Shown: positions 8,831 to 17,948, counted from the stretch's first letter. The stretch: DNA of 64,000 nucleotides from Tateyamaria omphalii (GCF_001969365.1 NZ_CP019312.1:3626001-3690000); one strand, 5' to 3'. Notes: generated by a model from the letters alone, not told the origin. Made by a program: numbers and translations.

Positions 8831-10039
8831 ATGTATGACTTCGCCGCCATGGGTGCGTGGCTGGAATTCGCGGTGCGCTGGCTGCACGTGATCACGGCCA
8901 TCGCGTGGATCGGGTCGTCGTTCTACTTCATCGCGCTGGATCTGGGCCTGCACCGCGACCGCGACCTGAAAAGCGGTGCAGACGGTGAGGAATGGCAGGT
9001 CCATGGCGGTGGCTTCTACCATATCCAGAAGTATCTGGTGGCGCCTGCAGGCATGCCGGACGGGTTGATCTGGCACAAATGGCAAAGCTACTGGACCTGG
9101 ATCAGTGGGTTCATCCTGCTGGTGCTGGTCTATTACCTCGGGGCCGAGTTCTATCTGATTGATCCGAACGTGATGGATCTTGCGACATGGCAGGCCGTTG
9201 GGCTGTCGCTGGTGTCGCTTGGGCTGGGGTGGGTGATTTACAACACGCTGTGCAAGGTGTTCGTGAACGCGGATCAGACGGTTTTGATGATGGCGCTTTT
9301 TGCGGTGCTCATCGCGATGTCGTGGTTTTATGCCCAGGTGTTTACGGGGCGCGCGGCGCTGCTGCATCTGGGGGCGTTCACCGCCACGATCATGTCGGGC
9401 AACGTGTTCTTCATCATCATTCCGAACCAGAAGGTTGTCGTGGCTGACCTGATGGCGGGCCGCACGCCGGACGCGATCTACGGCAAGATCGCCAAGCAGC
9501 GGTCGACCCACAACAACTACCTGACGCTGCCGGTCATCTTCCTGATGCTCAGCAACCACTACCCGCTGGCCTTTGCCAGCGAGTGGAACTGGGTGATCGC
9601 GAGCCTTGTCTTCCTGATGGGCGTGACGATCCGGCATTGGTTCAACACGCATCACGCACGTAAGGGCAACCCGCACTGGACGTGGGGCGTGACCGTGATC
9701 CTGTTCATTCTGATCGCATGGTTGTCCGTTGCGCCGGGTGCGCAGCGCGAGGCCTTCGTGGTGACCCGTTTTGCCGAGGCGGCGGGGTTCGCGGACGTGC
9801 ATGATATCGTGTTGGGCCGCTGTTCCATGTGTCATGCGGCCGAACCGGTCTGGCCCGGATTGCACTGGGCCCCCAAGGGTGTCGCGCTGGAAACGGAGGC
9901 GGACCTGACCCGTCATGCCCGCGCCGTGTATCTGCAATCGGGTGTGTCCCATGCGATGCCCCCGGCCAACCTGAGCTACATGGAGGACGATGAGCGCGCG
10001 GCCATTGTGGCCTGGTACAAGGCGGCGACGGGCTCGTAA
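8831..10039 (+). CDS. puuD: Membrane-bound urate oxidase with cytochrome c domain
   Basis: A 402-residue protein: an N-terminal multi-helix domain of the DUF989/urate hydroxylase type (motifs HVITAIAWIGSSFYF near residue 15 and HNNYLTLPVIFLM near 225). It ends in a cytochrome c domain with a CxxCH haem site at 331-335 (CSMCH) and a distal Met in SHAMPP. PuuD oxidises urate to 5-hydroxyisourate and passes electrons to the respiratory chain instead of making hydrogen peroxide. The start at 8831 (MYDFAA) follows the usual family N-terminus. It stands alone, with a hairpin terminator directly after the stop; other purine-degradation genes are not adjacent. Confidence 0.92.
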   Translation: MYDFAAMGAWLEFAVRWLHVITAIAWIGSSFYFIALDLGLHRDRDLKSGADGEEWQVHGGGFYHIQKYLVAPAGMPDGLIWHKWQSYWTWISGFILLVLVYYLGAEFYLIDPNVMDLATWQAVGLSLVSLGLGWVIYNTLCKVFVNADQTVLMMALFAVLIAMSWFYAQVFTGRAALLHLGAFTATIMSGNVFFIIIPNQKVVVADLMAGRTPDAIYGKIAKQRSTHNNYLTLPVIFLMLSNHYPLAFASEWNWVIASLVFLMGVTIRHWFNTHHARKGNPHWTWGVTVILFILIAWLSVAPGAQREAFVVTRFAEAAGFADVHDIVLGRCSMCHAAEPVWPGLHWAPKGVALETEADLTRHARAVYLQSGVSHAMPPANLSYMEDDERAAIVAWYKAATGS

Positions 10040-10058
10040 GGCGGAGGTGTCCTCCGCC
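10040..10058 (+). terminator. Hairpin terminator after puuD
   Basis: An 8-base perfect stem GGCGGAGG/CCTCCGCC with a TGT loop, beginning at the base after the puuD stop and followed by AAAACC. The identical 19-base hairpin recurs at 14445-14463, so it looks like a recurrent terminator module of this genome. Confidence 0.7.
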
Positions 10059-10105
10059 AAAACCGGCATGGTCGAATCGCGCCAGCTCATGCTAAGTCTT
10101 GTGGC

Positions 10106-11923
10106 ATGAACTCCTACGCCCCCAACATACGTCCTGTTATCCGGCAGTTGGACGACGCTGCAATCAATCGCATCGCGGCAGGAGAGGTGGTGGAGCGCCC
10201 GGCCTCTGCCGTGAAAGAGCTGCTTGAAAACGCGATAGATGCGGGGGCCAAGCGCATTTCCGTTGACGTGGCCGACGGGGGCAAGACCCTGATCCGCGTG
10301 ACGGACGACGGATGCGGGATCGCGGCGGAGGACCTGCCGCTGGCCCTGTCCCGCCATGCGACGTCCAAGATTGACGGCAGCGACCTGCTTAACATCCACA
10401 CCTTTGGTTTTCGGGGCGAGGCGTTGCCGAGCCTGGGTGCGGTAGGGCGGCTGACCATCACCAGCCGTGTGCCGGGTGAGCCTGCCGCTGAGATCAGCGT
10501 GGCGGGTGGCGCGGTTGGCGCCGTTAAGCCGGCCGCTTTGAACAGTGGCACGGTCATCACGTTGCGGGATTTGTTCTACGCTACCCCTGCGCGCTTGAAA
10601 TTCCTGCGCACCGACCGGGCGGAAGCGCAGGCGATCACGGATGTGGTCAAGCGGCTGGCCATGGCTGAACCTTTTGTCCGCTTCGAGTTGCGCGACGTGT
10701 CGAATGACCCGCGCACTGTGTTCAAGGCCGAGGCGCAGGGTGGCGACGTGGTGGCCGCGCTCAAGGGCCGTTTGCGCGACGTGCTGGGTGCCGAGTTCAC
10801 CGACAATGCCATCGCCATTGATGCCGAGCGTGATGGGCTGCATCTGACAGGCTTTGCTGCCTTGCCCACCTATTCGCGGGGTGCCGCGGTGGCGCAGTTC
10901 CTTTACGTGAATGGCCGTCCGGTGAAGGATAAATTGCTGACCGGGGCGCTGCGTGCTGCCTATTTCGATTTCCTTAGCCGGGACCGGCACCCGGCGGCTG
11001 CGCTGTTCGTGGATTGCGATCCGCAGCGTGTGGATGTGAACGTGCACCCGGCAAAATCCGAAGTCCGGTTCCGTGATCCCGGTGTCGCGCGGGGGCTGAT
11101 CGTGTCGGGCCTGCGTCATGCGCTGGCAGAGGCAGGGCACCGCGCATCGACCACCGTTGCGGGGGCGACGCTGGGTGCGATGCGGGCCGCGCCGACCGCG
11201 CCGCGTGTCTACCAGATGGACCGGCCCAGCCTTGGGCCGCGGGCGTCTGTCGACACCGGTTTTGCCGAGATGGCGCAGGACTTCAGCGCGCAGGTGGTCG
11301 AAGCACCCCAGCCGATGAGCGAAGGCGAAGAGGCCCGGGTAGACCTGCCGCTTGGGGTGGCGCGCGGGCAGGTGCACGAGAATTACATCGTCGCCCAGAC
11401 CGCAACGGGTATGGTCATCGTGGACCAGCACGCAGCGCATGAACGTCTGGTCTATGAAAAGCTGAAACGCCAGATGGCCGACAACGGTGTCGCGGCGCAG
11501 GCGCTGCTGATCCCCGAGATTGTCAGCCTGTCTTCCGGCGACTGCGCGCGGCTTCTGGAGATTGCCGATGATCTTGCCCGCTTTGGCCTCGGGATCGAGG
11601 CCTTTGGCGGGGACGCCATTGCGGTGCGTGAAACCCCTGCCATCCTGGGCGAAGTGGACGCCAAGGCGATGATCCACGACATCCTTGATGAGTTGGCCGA
11701 CCTTGGGTCCAGCCAATCGGTGCAGGCTCAGGTCGAGGCGATCCTGTCTCGCGTCGCCTGTCACGGTTCCATCCGTTCCGGTCGGTGGATGCGCGCGGAA
11801 GAGATGAACGCGCTGCTGCGCGAGATGGAGGCGACGCCCCATTCCGGGCAGTGCAACCACGGGCGCCCCACCTATGTAGAGTTGAAGCTGGCCGATATTG
11901 AGCGGCTGTTCGGACGCACATGA
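10106..11923 (+). CDS. mutL: DNA mismatch repair protein MutL
   Basis: A 605-residue protein. The N-terminal GHKL ATPase shows Glu41-Asn42, DDGCG at 67-71, HATSK at 84-88 and GFRGEAL at 101-107. The C-terminal dimerisation part carries the endonuclease motif DQHAxxExxxxE from residue 440, plus CHGSIRSG and CNHGRPT. This MutL therefore nicks DNA itself, as expected where MutH is absent. It couples MutS mismatch recognition to strand removal. Its TGA overlaps the rmuC ATG, so mutL, rmuC and the cyclase form one coupled operon. Confidence 0.97.
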   Translation: MNSYAPNIRPVIRQLDDAAINRIAAGEVVERPASAVKELLENAIDAGAKRISVDVADGGKTLIRVTDDGCGIAAEDLPLALSRHATSKIDGSDLLNIHTFGFRGEALPSLGAVGRLTITSRVPGEPAAEISVAGGAVGAVKPAALNSGTVITLRDLFYATPARLKFLRTDRAEAQAITDVVKRLAMAEPFVRFELRDVSNDPRTVFKAEAQGGDVVAALKGRLRDVLGAEFTDNAIAIDAERDGLHLTGFAALPTYSRGAAVAQFLYVNGRPVKDKLLTGALRAAYFDFLSRDRHPAAALFVDCDPQRVDVNVHPAKSEVRFRDPGVARGLIVSGLRHALAEAGHRASTTVAGATLGAMRAAPTAPRVYQMDRPSLGPRASVDTGFAEMAQDFSAQVVEAPQPMSEGEEARVDLPLGVARGQVHENYIVAQTATGMVIVDQHAAHERLVYEKLKRQMADNGVAAQALLIPEIVSLSSGDCARLLEIADDLARFGLGIEAFGGDAIAVRETPAILGEVDAKAMIHDILDELADLGSSQSVQAQVEAILSRVACHGSIRSGRWMRAEEMNALLREMEATPHSGQCNHGRPTYVELKLADIERLFGRT

Positions 11924-13158
11924 TCCAGATTGGTGAAACGACACTCGACACCAGCGACCCGCTGGTGATGGCGGCCCTGACCGGGGCTGCGGTCCTGTGC
12001 CTGATCGTGATCCTGCTGATCCTCGCCCTGCGCGCGGCAGGCCGGTCGGCGCGGGCGGCGGAGCCTTTGGCGCAGCAATTGGGGTATCTTGGTCAGCACG
12101 TTCAGGGGCTGGCCCAGGGGCAGGAGGGTTTGCGCGCCTCGATCCAAACGGTGTCGGATACGGCGACGAATGGTCAGGCGCAACTGGTGCAGACGGTCGA
12201 GATGCGCCTGTCTGCGGTCCAGCAGCAGATGCAGGACCGGCTGGCCGACAATGCGATGCGCCAGAACCGCGCCCTGACCGAGATGCAGGAGCGGATGAAG
12301 GAGACGCTGCATGGCTCGTCCAAGCAGACGACCACCAGCCTGACGCAGCTTCAGGAACGCCTCGCCGCCATCGACAAGGCACAGGACAACATCACCAATC
12401 TGTCGGGCGATGTGCTGAAACTGCAGGACATCCTGTCGAACAAGCAGACGCGCGGTGCGTTCGGGGAAATCCAGCTGCGCGACATCGTGGGCAAGGCGCT
12501 GCCCAGCGACAGCTATGCCTGGCAGCCGACGCTGTCGAATGGCAAGCGCGCCGATTGCATGGTGCATCTGCCCAATCCGCCGGGGCCGATTGTGATCGAT
12601 TCCAAGTTTCCGCTGGAAGCCTATGAGGCGCTGCGCCGGGCCGAGACGGATCATGAGCTGAAGCAGGCTGTCGCCATGATGAAGACGGCGGTGAAAAAGC
12701 ACATCTCTGATATTTCCGAGAAATACATCATCGAGGGGGAGACCGCCGACGGCGCCCTGATGTTCTTGCCGTCCGAGGCGGTCTATGCCGAGTTGCACGC
12801 CAACTTCCCCGACCTTGTGCGCGAAGGGTTTGACAAGCGGGTGTGGATCGTGTCGCCCACCACCTGCATGGCGACGCTGAACACGATGCGCGCGATTTTG
12901 AAGGATGCGCGGATGCGCGAGCAGGCGGGTGAGATCCGCAAGATGCTGCGCAATCTGCACCGCGATGTTGAATTGGTGGTCGAGCGGGCAGGTAAATTGG
13001 AGACCCATTTCGATCAGGCCCGGCGCGACGTCGAAGGGATCACGACCGCCGCTGAACGCGCGGGCAAGCGGGCGGGCAAGCTCGACAATTTCGATTTTGA
13101 AGAGTTGCAGGATCAGGACGCTTTGCCGCTGAACAATCGCCCCGCGGCGGCGGAATGA
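11920..13158 (+). CDS. rmuC: DNA recombination protein RmuC
   Basis: A 412-residue protein: an N-terminal membrane anchor (about 13-32), a long Gln/Glu-rich coiled coil (about 45-155), then the RmuC PD-(D/E)XK-like nuclease-fold domain (about 160-385) with GAFGEIQLRDIV and VIDSKFPLEAYE. RmuC is thought to limit inversions at short inverted repeats and to restrict DNA rearrangement. Both ends overlap neighbours by ATGA (mutL and the cyclase), giving tight coupling of two genome-integrity genes with a signalling gene. Confidence 0.95.
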   Translation: MIQIGETTLDTSDPLVMAALTGAAVLCLIVILLILALRAAGRSARAAEPLAQQLGYLGQHVQGLAQGQEGLRASIQTVSDTATNGQAQLVQTVEMRLSAVQQQMQDRLADNAMRQNRALTEMQERMKETLHGSSKQTTTSLTQLQERLAAIDKAQDNITNLSGDVLKLQDILSNKQTRGAFGEIQLRDIVGKALPSDSYAWQPTLSNGKRADCMVHLPNPPGPIVIDSKFPLEAYEALRRAETDHELKQAVAMMKTAVKKHISDISEKYIIEGETADGALMFLPSEAVYAELHANFPDLVREGFDKRVWIVSPTTCMATLNTMRAILKDARMREQAGEIRKMLRNLHRDVELVVERAGKLETHFDQARRDVEGITTAAERAGKRAGKLDNFDFEELQDQDALPLNNRPAAAE

Positions 13159-14417
13159 CCCCGCAGGCACAGCGTATCTTTTTCGAAGCCGAGGCGCAGG
13201 CCGAATGGTTCATTGCCATTCTGCGCCTGGTCATTTCGTCTACTTTGGCGCTGGTTCTGTTCACAACCGTATGGTTCACGGGCCTGCCCGAGTCCGATGT
13301 GCTGGAATCGCAGCTGATCTATGCCGCGATGACGATGATCAGCTATTTCGCGCTGGGCATCACCATTCTTCTGGTCATCCGCGCGGGCCGGTTTCGCGCT
13401 TGGATGGCATGGCCTTCGGCGCTGATCGACTGTGTGTTTATCTTGCTTGGGTCGTGGCTGAGCCTGTCGAATATGGGTCTGTCGGGTGAGTTTATTGCGG
13501 CCTTCCCCACGATCTGGCTGATCCCGGTTGTTCTGGCGTGCGGGGCGCTGCGGTTCAATCCGGCCTTGCTTGCGTCGATGGCGGTTGTACTGATCGCGGG
13601 CTTTGCGGCGATCCTGACGATCCCCTTTCTCGCGAGCGAGGCTGAGGCGCGGCAGGGGTTGATATTTCTGTTCGGGATGCCCCCCAATATCGTTCGGCTG
13701 GTGATGATTGCGCTGGCGTCGCTGGTTCTGGTCGCCGCGTCCATGCGCATCCGTGCGCTCTTGCGCCGATCCATTGACGAGGCTGAAGCGCGCGGTCAGT
13801 TGACCCGGTTCTTGCCCGCCGAGTTGGATGATCAATTGGCGGCCCGCGGGCTCGAGGCGATGCGGGAGGGCCAACAGCAGCGTATGGCCGTCGTGTTTGT
13901 TGACATCCGTGGATTTACCGCGCGGGCCGAAACCCTATCGCCTGCTGATCTGTCTGCATTCCTGGAACGCTATCGGGCGAGTATCTCGAAGGCGGCGGAT
14001 GAAACAGGTGGGATTGTCGACAAGTTCGTGGGCGATGGCGCCATGGTGGTCTTTGATGATCGACATCTTGATGCGGCCAGCTGCGCCGTGGTTTTTGCCC
14101 GCGAAGTGCTCGACCGGATATCGGACGTCCGCCTGGGCGTTGGTATTCATGTGGGAGAGGTGTTCGCCGGGGTGGTCGGCGGCGAAGGGCGCCTGGAGTA
14201 CACCGTGTTGGGCGACACCGTGAACGTTGCCGCCCGGCTGGAGGCTGCGACGAAGGTTGAGGGCGTATCCTTGCTGGTGTCGGAAGATGTCATGCAGGCG
14301 CTTGATGTCCGCCAGAGCGATTGGCAGCATTTTCCGACGCTTGTATTGCCAGGCCGCCAAAAACCGATATCGGCATGGGGCCTGATGCGTGGATATGCGG
14401 AAAGCGACCCCGCCTAG
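13155..14417 (+). CDS. Membrane class III adenylate/guanylate cyclase
   Basis: A 420-residue protein with about six hydrophobic segments in residues 20-205 and a class III cyclase catalytic domain from about 243. The two metal-binding aspartates are Asp250 (VDIRGF) and Asp294 (VGDGAMVVF). The later VLGDTVNVAARLE block carries the transition-state region. It should make cAMP (possibly cGMP) in the cytoplasm in response to a membrane signal. It is the last gene of the mutL operon; whether the coupling to repair genes is functional is unknown. A perfect hairpin follows. Confidence 0.9.
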   Translation: MTPQAQRIFFEAEAQAEWFIAILRLVISSTLALVLFTTVWFTGLPESDVLESQLIYAAMTMISYFALGITILLVIRAGRFRAWMAWPSALIDCVFILLGSWLSLSNMGLSGEFIAAFPTIWLIPVVLACGALRFNPALLASMAVVLIAGFAAILTIPFLASEAEARQGLIFLFGMPPNIVRLVMIALASLVLVAASMRIRALLRRSIDEAEARGQLTRFLPAELDDQLAARGLEAMREGQQQRMAVVFVDIRGFTARAETLSPADLSAFLERYRASISKAADETGGIVDKFVGDGAMVVFDDRHLDAASCAVVFAREVLDRISDVRLGVGIHVGEVFAGVVGGEGRLEYTVLGDTVNVAARLEAATKVEGVSLLVSEDVMQALDVRQSDWQHFPTLVLPGRQKPISAWGLMRGYAESDPA

Positions 14418-14442
14418 ATTTGCATGACAGAAGGGTCATTCG

Positions 14443-14465
14443 GAGGCGGAGGTGTCCTCCGCCTC
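14443..14465. terminator. Bidirectional terminator between cyclase and chrR
   Basis: A perfect 10-base stem GAGGCGGAGG/CCTCCGCCTC with a TGT loop, between two convergent genes. Its 19-base core is identical to the hairpin after puuD at 10040-10058. Confidence 0.75.
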
Positions 14466-14471
14466 GTGTGA

Positions 14472-15134
14472 TCAGATCCGCGCGAACCGCTGCGCGATTT
14501 TCGGCAACAACCCTTCGAACCGCAAAGGCGCGTCGGTGACTGCCAGGCAGATGCAGTCTTCGTGAATGTCCGCCACGGGCGTATGGTGCAGGTCGCTATT
14601 GGCCACCTCGACATCGCCGCGCGCAAAGTAATCGTCGTCGTCCTGGAACGCGCCTTGCAGCACCATGGTCATCTCGGTGCCGTGGTGGCCGTGATCCGGC
14701 ATCGCCATGCCTGCGGGGATGTAAAGCAAGCGGGCTGACGCATCCTTGGACGTGGGCAGGATCGCTTGTTTCACGCCCATACCGACCGACCGCCATTTGA
14801 CGTTGTCCAACCCACCGCCCACGTATTCGAGCAGCGGTTGCGGTAGCACGGTGTCGCGTCCCCGTGTTGTACGGATCGTGTCGGGCGCCCCGCCCGCTAT
14901 CAGTGCCATCGTGGCGGCAAAGCTGCCGGGTGTCAGCGACACGTCGTTGCCGGGCGTCTGGTCCAGCACCTCGCCCCCCAACGTGTCATAGCTTTCGACC
15001 GCAGCGCGACATTCATCGCAGAGCGACACATGGGTCGCGACCATGAGATTAAATGCCTCTGGCAGCGTCCCGGCTGCGTAGGCCATGAGAACCTCGTCCG
15101 TCAGGTGATGCTTAATCTTCTGTTCCATATCCAT
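14472..15134 (-). CDS. chrR: ChrR-type zinc cupin anti-sigma factor
   Basis: A 220-residue ZAS-family anti-sigma factor that sequesters RpoE until singlet oxygen or related stress. The N-terminal zinc site is His10, His35, Cys39, Cys42; the spacing (25, 4, 3) is the same as His6, His31, Cys35, Cys38 of Rhodobacter sphaeroides ChrR. The C-terminal cupin keeps His148, His150, Glu154 and His184, again with the same spacing as the known metal ligands (2, 4, 30). The start at 15134 overlaps the sigma stop by one base (TGATG), so partners are made in step. Confidence 0.95.
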   Translation of the reverse strand: MDMEQKIKHHLTDEVLMAYAAGTLPEAFNLMVATHVSLCDECRAAVESYDTLGGEVLDQTPGNDVSLTPGSFAATMALIAGGAPDTIRTTRGRDTVLPQPLLEYVGGGLDNVKWRSVGMGVKQAILPTSKDASARLLYIPAGMAMPDHGHHGTEMTMVLQGAFQDDDDYFARGDVEVANSDLHHTPVADIHEDCICLAVTDAPLRFEGLLPKIAQRFARI

Positions 15135-15682
15135 CACTTCATCGCGTGGCGCAGTCGTTCCAGCGCCAGCCTGATCCTTGATTTGATCGTGCCGAGGGGC
15201 AGACCGGTTTGGTCGGCAATTTCGCTGTGGGACAGATCCCCGAAATATGCCTTTTGTATCAGTTCCCGCTGGGCTGGGGGCAATTCGGAAATGGCCCGGC
15301 CCAACTGTTCGCTTTCCTGTTGCAGGGCCATCACATCGGCCTGATCAGGTTCGTCTTCGGGCCCCCACCCCAGATCTTCGGGTTCGGGGCGGCGCTGCTT
15401 GCGCAGCACGTCAATCTTCCTGTTCCGCGCGATGGTGAAGATCCAGGTCGCCACCGATGCCCGCGCGGGGTCAAACATATGCGCCTTGTGCCAGCAGGTC
15501 GCCATGACCTCCTGTGCGCATTCCTCTGCCAGCGACGCATCTGCGCCGGATTTCATCAGGAACCCTTTGACCCGTGGGGCAAAATGGTCAAACAAGTCGG
15601 CGAAGGCCGCCTGGTCCTGGTCGTCGCGGATCCGGATCATGTGGTCGACCCACAACATCCGCTTTCCGTCGCTGTCTTGCAT
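15134..15682 (-). CDS. rpoE: ECF sigma factor RpoE (singlet-oxygen response)
   Basis: An ECF11-type sigma factor. Region 2 is visible as FADLFDHFAPRVKGF to ATWIFTIARNRKIDVLRK; region 4 as ISELPPAQRELIQKAYFGDLSH to GTIKSRIRLALERLR. It directs transcription of singlet-oxygen defence genes when ChrR releases it. The open frame extends to 15826, but a sigma-E-like promoter (15772-15800) lies inside that extension. I therefore take the ATG at 15682, giving 182 residues, close to the usual family length. The ATG at 15766 would sit at the predicted transcription start and is the alternative. It is coupled to chrR by TGATG. Confidence 0.9.
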   Translation of the reverse strand: MQDSDGKRMLWVDHMIRIRDDQDQAAFADLFDHFAPRVKGFLMKSGADASLAEECAQEVMATCWHKAHMFDPARASVATWIFTIARNRKIDVLRKQRRPEPEDLGWGPEDEPDQADVMALQQESEQLGRAISELPPAQRELIQKAYFGDLSHSEIADQTGLPLGTIKSRIRLALERLRHAMK

Positions 15683-15771
15683 GAGTGCCGGTCCTGTCGC
15701 CCCCACCGGAAAGACCCCGGCGGTTGGCAGCGCATCTGTTTCAGCCGTGTCTAAACCCGCAAACATATCCA

Positions 15772-15800
15772 GTCTACGCGACACAATGCGTTTCGGATCA
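15772..15800 (-). promoter_or_regulatory. Sigma-E-like autoregulatory promoter of rpoE-chrR
   Basis: Minus strand TGATCC (15800-15795), 18 bases, then TAGAC (15776-15772). This closely resembles the RpoE promoter form of Rhodobacter (TGATCC, about 18 bases, TAAGA; from memory). Transcription would begin near 15765, leaving a leader of about 80 bases before the ATG at 15682. It implies positive autoregulation. Confidence 0.65.
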
Positions 15801-15822
15801 AAAATAAATGTCTGGTTTTTGT

Positions 15823-15851
15823 ACATCCGGTTGCGCCATCCCTGCGTAAAC
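15823..15851 (+). promoter_or_regulatory. Sigma-E-like promoter of the amine oxidase operon
   Basis: Plus strand ACATCC (15823-15828), 18 bases, then TAAAC (15847-15851), about 37 bases before the ATG of the flavin oxidase. The spacing equals that of the divergent rpoE promoter and the ATCC and TA-AC bases agree, so both directions are probably served by the same sigma factor. The first two bases of the -35 box depart from TGATCC. Confidence 0.5.
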
Positions 15852-15888
15852 TAAAGCAAACCTTGAGACCGACGGGACATCACCACTT

Positions 15889-17190
15889 ATGCCTTTTGAA
15901 ACTGCTACGACCGCCTTGAAGCGCATCGCCGTGATCGGTGGCGGGATTTCCGGAATGGGCGCGGCCCATGCGTTGTCGTCTGATCACCGTGTCACCTTGT
16001 TCGAGGCCGAGCCCCGCCTGGGTGGGCACGCCCGGACCATCATGGCCGGCAAACGCGGTGACCAGCCCGTGGATACCGGTTTCCTGGTCTTTAACTACGC
16101 CAACTATCCCAACATGGCCCATTTGTTTGCCGAGTTGGATGTGCCCGTCGTCAAGTCCAACATGAGCTTTGGAGCGTCCATTGACGGGGGGCGGTTGGAA
16201 TACGGCCTGGCCAGCCTTGATGCGCTGTTCGCCCAGCGGCGCAATGCGTTGAACCCCAAGTTTCTTGGCATGGTCCGCGACGTGATGCGTTTCAACAAGC
16301 ACGCCCTGCGCGTCGCGAACGAAGATCGCATCCGCACTATTGCGCAATTTCTGGATGTGATGGGCACTGGTGATTGGTTTCGCGACTACTATCTGTTGCC
16401 CCTCAGCGGTGCGATCTGGTCGACGCCCACCGAAAAGATCATGGATTTCCCGGCGCACGCCCTGATCCAGTTTTTCGAGAACCATGCGCTGCTGAACCAC
16501 ACCGGCCAGCACCAATGGTACACCGTGAACGGCGGGTCGGTGGAATATGTCCGTCGGATCGAGGCGGCGATGCTGGGCAACGGCGTTGATATCCGGCTGG
16601 GCGCCCCTGTGCAGTCGGTGCGTCGCTCCGCCGGGGGGGCGCAGGTCAAGGCGTGGGGCGGTGAATGGGAGACGTTCGACGAGGTCATCTTTGCCACCCA
16701 TTCCGATGACAGCCTGTCGCTGCTGGCCGATCCAACGGGCGATGAAACGGCGGCATTGGGTGCGGTCAAGTACCAGCCCAACGATGTCGTCCTGCACCGC
16801 GATGCCGCCATCATGCCGGCGCATCGCCAGGTCTGGTCCAGCTGGGTTTATACCGAGGACAAAGGCGTGCAGTCGGACCGGATCGACCTGACCTACTGGA
16901 TCAACTCGCTGCAGCCGATCCCGATGGATGACATGCACTTTGTCACCCTAAACACCAAGCGGACGATCCGTGAGGAAATGATCTACGACCAGACGGTGCT
17001 GCGCCACCCGGTCTATGACCTTGCCGCGCTGGCCGCACAGGACAAGGTGCGCGCCATGAACGGATCCAACAACACGTGGTATTGCGGCGCCTGGATGCGC
17101 CATGGGTTCCACGAGGACGGGCTGTCCTCGGGCCTTGACGTGGCCCGCGCGTTGCTGCGCGCGCCGCAGATGCAGGTCGCGGCGGAATGA
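15889..17190 (+). CDS. FAD-dependent amine oxidase/desaturase-like protein
   Basis: A 433-residue flavoprotein with a Rossmann FAD site at the N-terminus (VIGGGISGMGAAHAL, then Glu-Ala-Glu and LGGHA) and a C-terminal NTWYCGAWMRHGFHEDG flavin-closing block. It belongs to the NAD(P)/FAD-binding group often called cyclopropane fatty-acid associated. In R. sphaeroides, from memory, the homologue is a direct RpoE target (RSP_1091) implicated in ChrR turnover and furan fatty-acid synthesis. It is first in a five-gene operon and its stop overlaps the next gene by ATGA. Confidence 0.85.
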   Translation: MPFETATTALKRIAVIGGGISGMGAAHALSSDHRVTLFEAEPRLGGHARTIMAGKRGDQPVDTGFLVFNYANYPNMAHLFAELDVPVVKSNMSFGASIDGGRLEYGLASLDALFAQRRNALNPKFLGMVRDVMRFNKHALRVANEDRIRTIAQFLDVMGTGDWFRDYYLLPLSGAIWSTPTEKIMDFPAHALIQFFENHALLNHTGQHQWYTVNGGSVEYVRRIEAAMLGNGVDIRLGAPVQSVRRSAGGAQVKAWGGEWETFDEVIFATHSDDSLSLLADPTGDETAALGAVKYQPNDVVLHRDAAIMPAHRQVWSSWVYTEDKGVQSDRIDLTYWINSLQPIPMDDMHFVTLNTKRTIREEMIYDQTVLRHPVYDLAALAAQDKVRAMNGSNNTWYCGAWMRHGFHEDGLSSGLDVARALLRAPQMQVAAE

Positions 17191-17948
17191 CGGCAACCGT
17201 CGATCATATCGCGGGGGTCACCTTTCACGGGCGTAAGGGCGGCATTGATAATGCGTTCCGCTACACCGTGGATTACATGCTGCTGGATGCGGAGGCCGAG
17301 CTGCGCCTGCCGCGCCTGTTCGGGCGGAACGCGCGCGGCGTGATGGCGCTGGACGACACTGATCATGGCGGGGCGCCCAAGGCCGGGCGTGGCGCTGCGT
17401 GGGTGCGTGATGTGCTTCAGGCGCACCAGATCAGCGGTGTCGTGCGGATTGAGCTGTTGGCCCAACCCAAGGTGCTGGGCCATGTGTTCAATCCGGTCAG
17501 CTTTTGGCTGTGCCGCCGCGATGACGATCAGATGATTGCGGTGATCGCCGAGGTGACGAACACGTTTGGCGATCGCCACAGTTATCTCGTGAACCACCCC
17601 GACATGAGGCCCATCGCGCCCGCGGATCGGCTGCGTGCGACCAAGATTTTCCACGTATCCCCGTTCCAACCTATTGAAGGTGGGTATGAATTTCGCTTCG
17701 ATATCCGGGACGACCGGATCGGCGTGTGGATCGACTATTCCCGAGGTGGTGAGGGCGGGCTGATTGCCACGCTCACAGGACGTCGCTGTGCTCTTACCAA
17801 TCGTGCGATTGTGAGCGCCGCCCTGCGCCGCCCCTTTGGATCGCGCCGGGTTCTGGCCCTGATCCATTGGCAAGCGGTGAAGCTGTGGTGGAAGCGCGCG
17901 ATCTATCGTGCCCGCCCCGTGCCCCCGTCGGAAGAGGTCTCGCGGTGA
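17187..17948 (+). CDS. DUF1365 family protein
   Basis: A 253-residue DUF1365 protein, recognised by HGRKGGIDNAFRYTVDYML near the start, the VFNPVSFWLCRRDD block near 105 and the HVSPFQPIEGGYEFRF block near 155. It overlaps the flavin oxidase by ATGA and the MFS gene by GTGA, so the three are translationally coupled. DUF1365 genes nearly always accompany the flavin oxidase and are tied to fatty-acid modification in the singlet-oxygen regulon. The exact reaction is not established by anything visible here. Confidence 0.88.
   Translation: MTATVDHIAGVTFHGRKGGIDNAFRYTVDYMLLDAEAELRLPRLFGRNARGVMALDDTDHGGAPKAGRGAAWVRDVLQAHQISGVVRIELLAQPKVLGHVFNPVSFWLCRRDDDQMIAVIAEVTNTFGDRHSYLVNHPDMRPIAPADRLRATKIFHVSPFQPIEGGYEFRFDIRDDRIGVWIDYSRGGEGGLIATLTGRRCALTNRAIVSAALRRPFGSRRVLALIHWQAVKLWWKRAIYRARPVPPSEEVSR

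Noticed and set aside
8795..12382. Very long open frame (about 1195 codons) on the minus strand across puuD, mutL and rmuC
   Set aside because: It is antisense to three clear genes, Arg/His/Pro-rich, and has no domain features; an artefact of high GC content.
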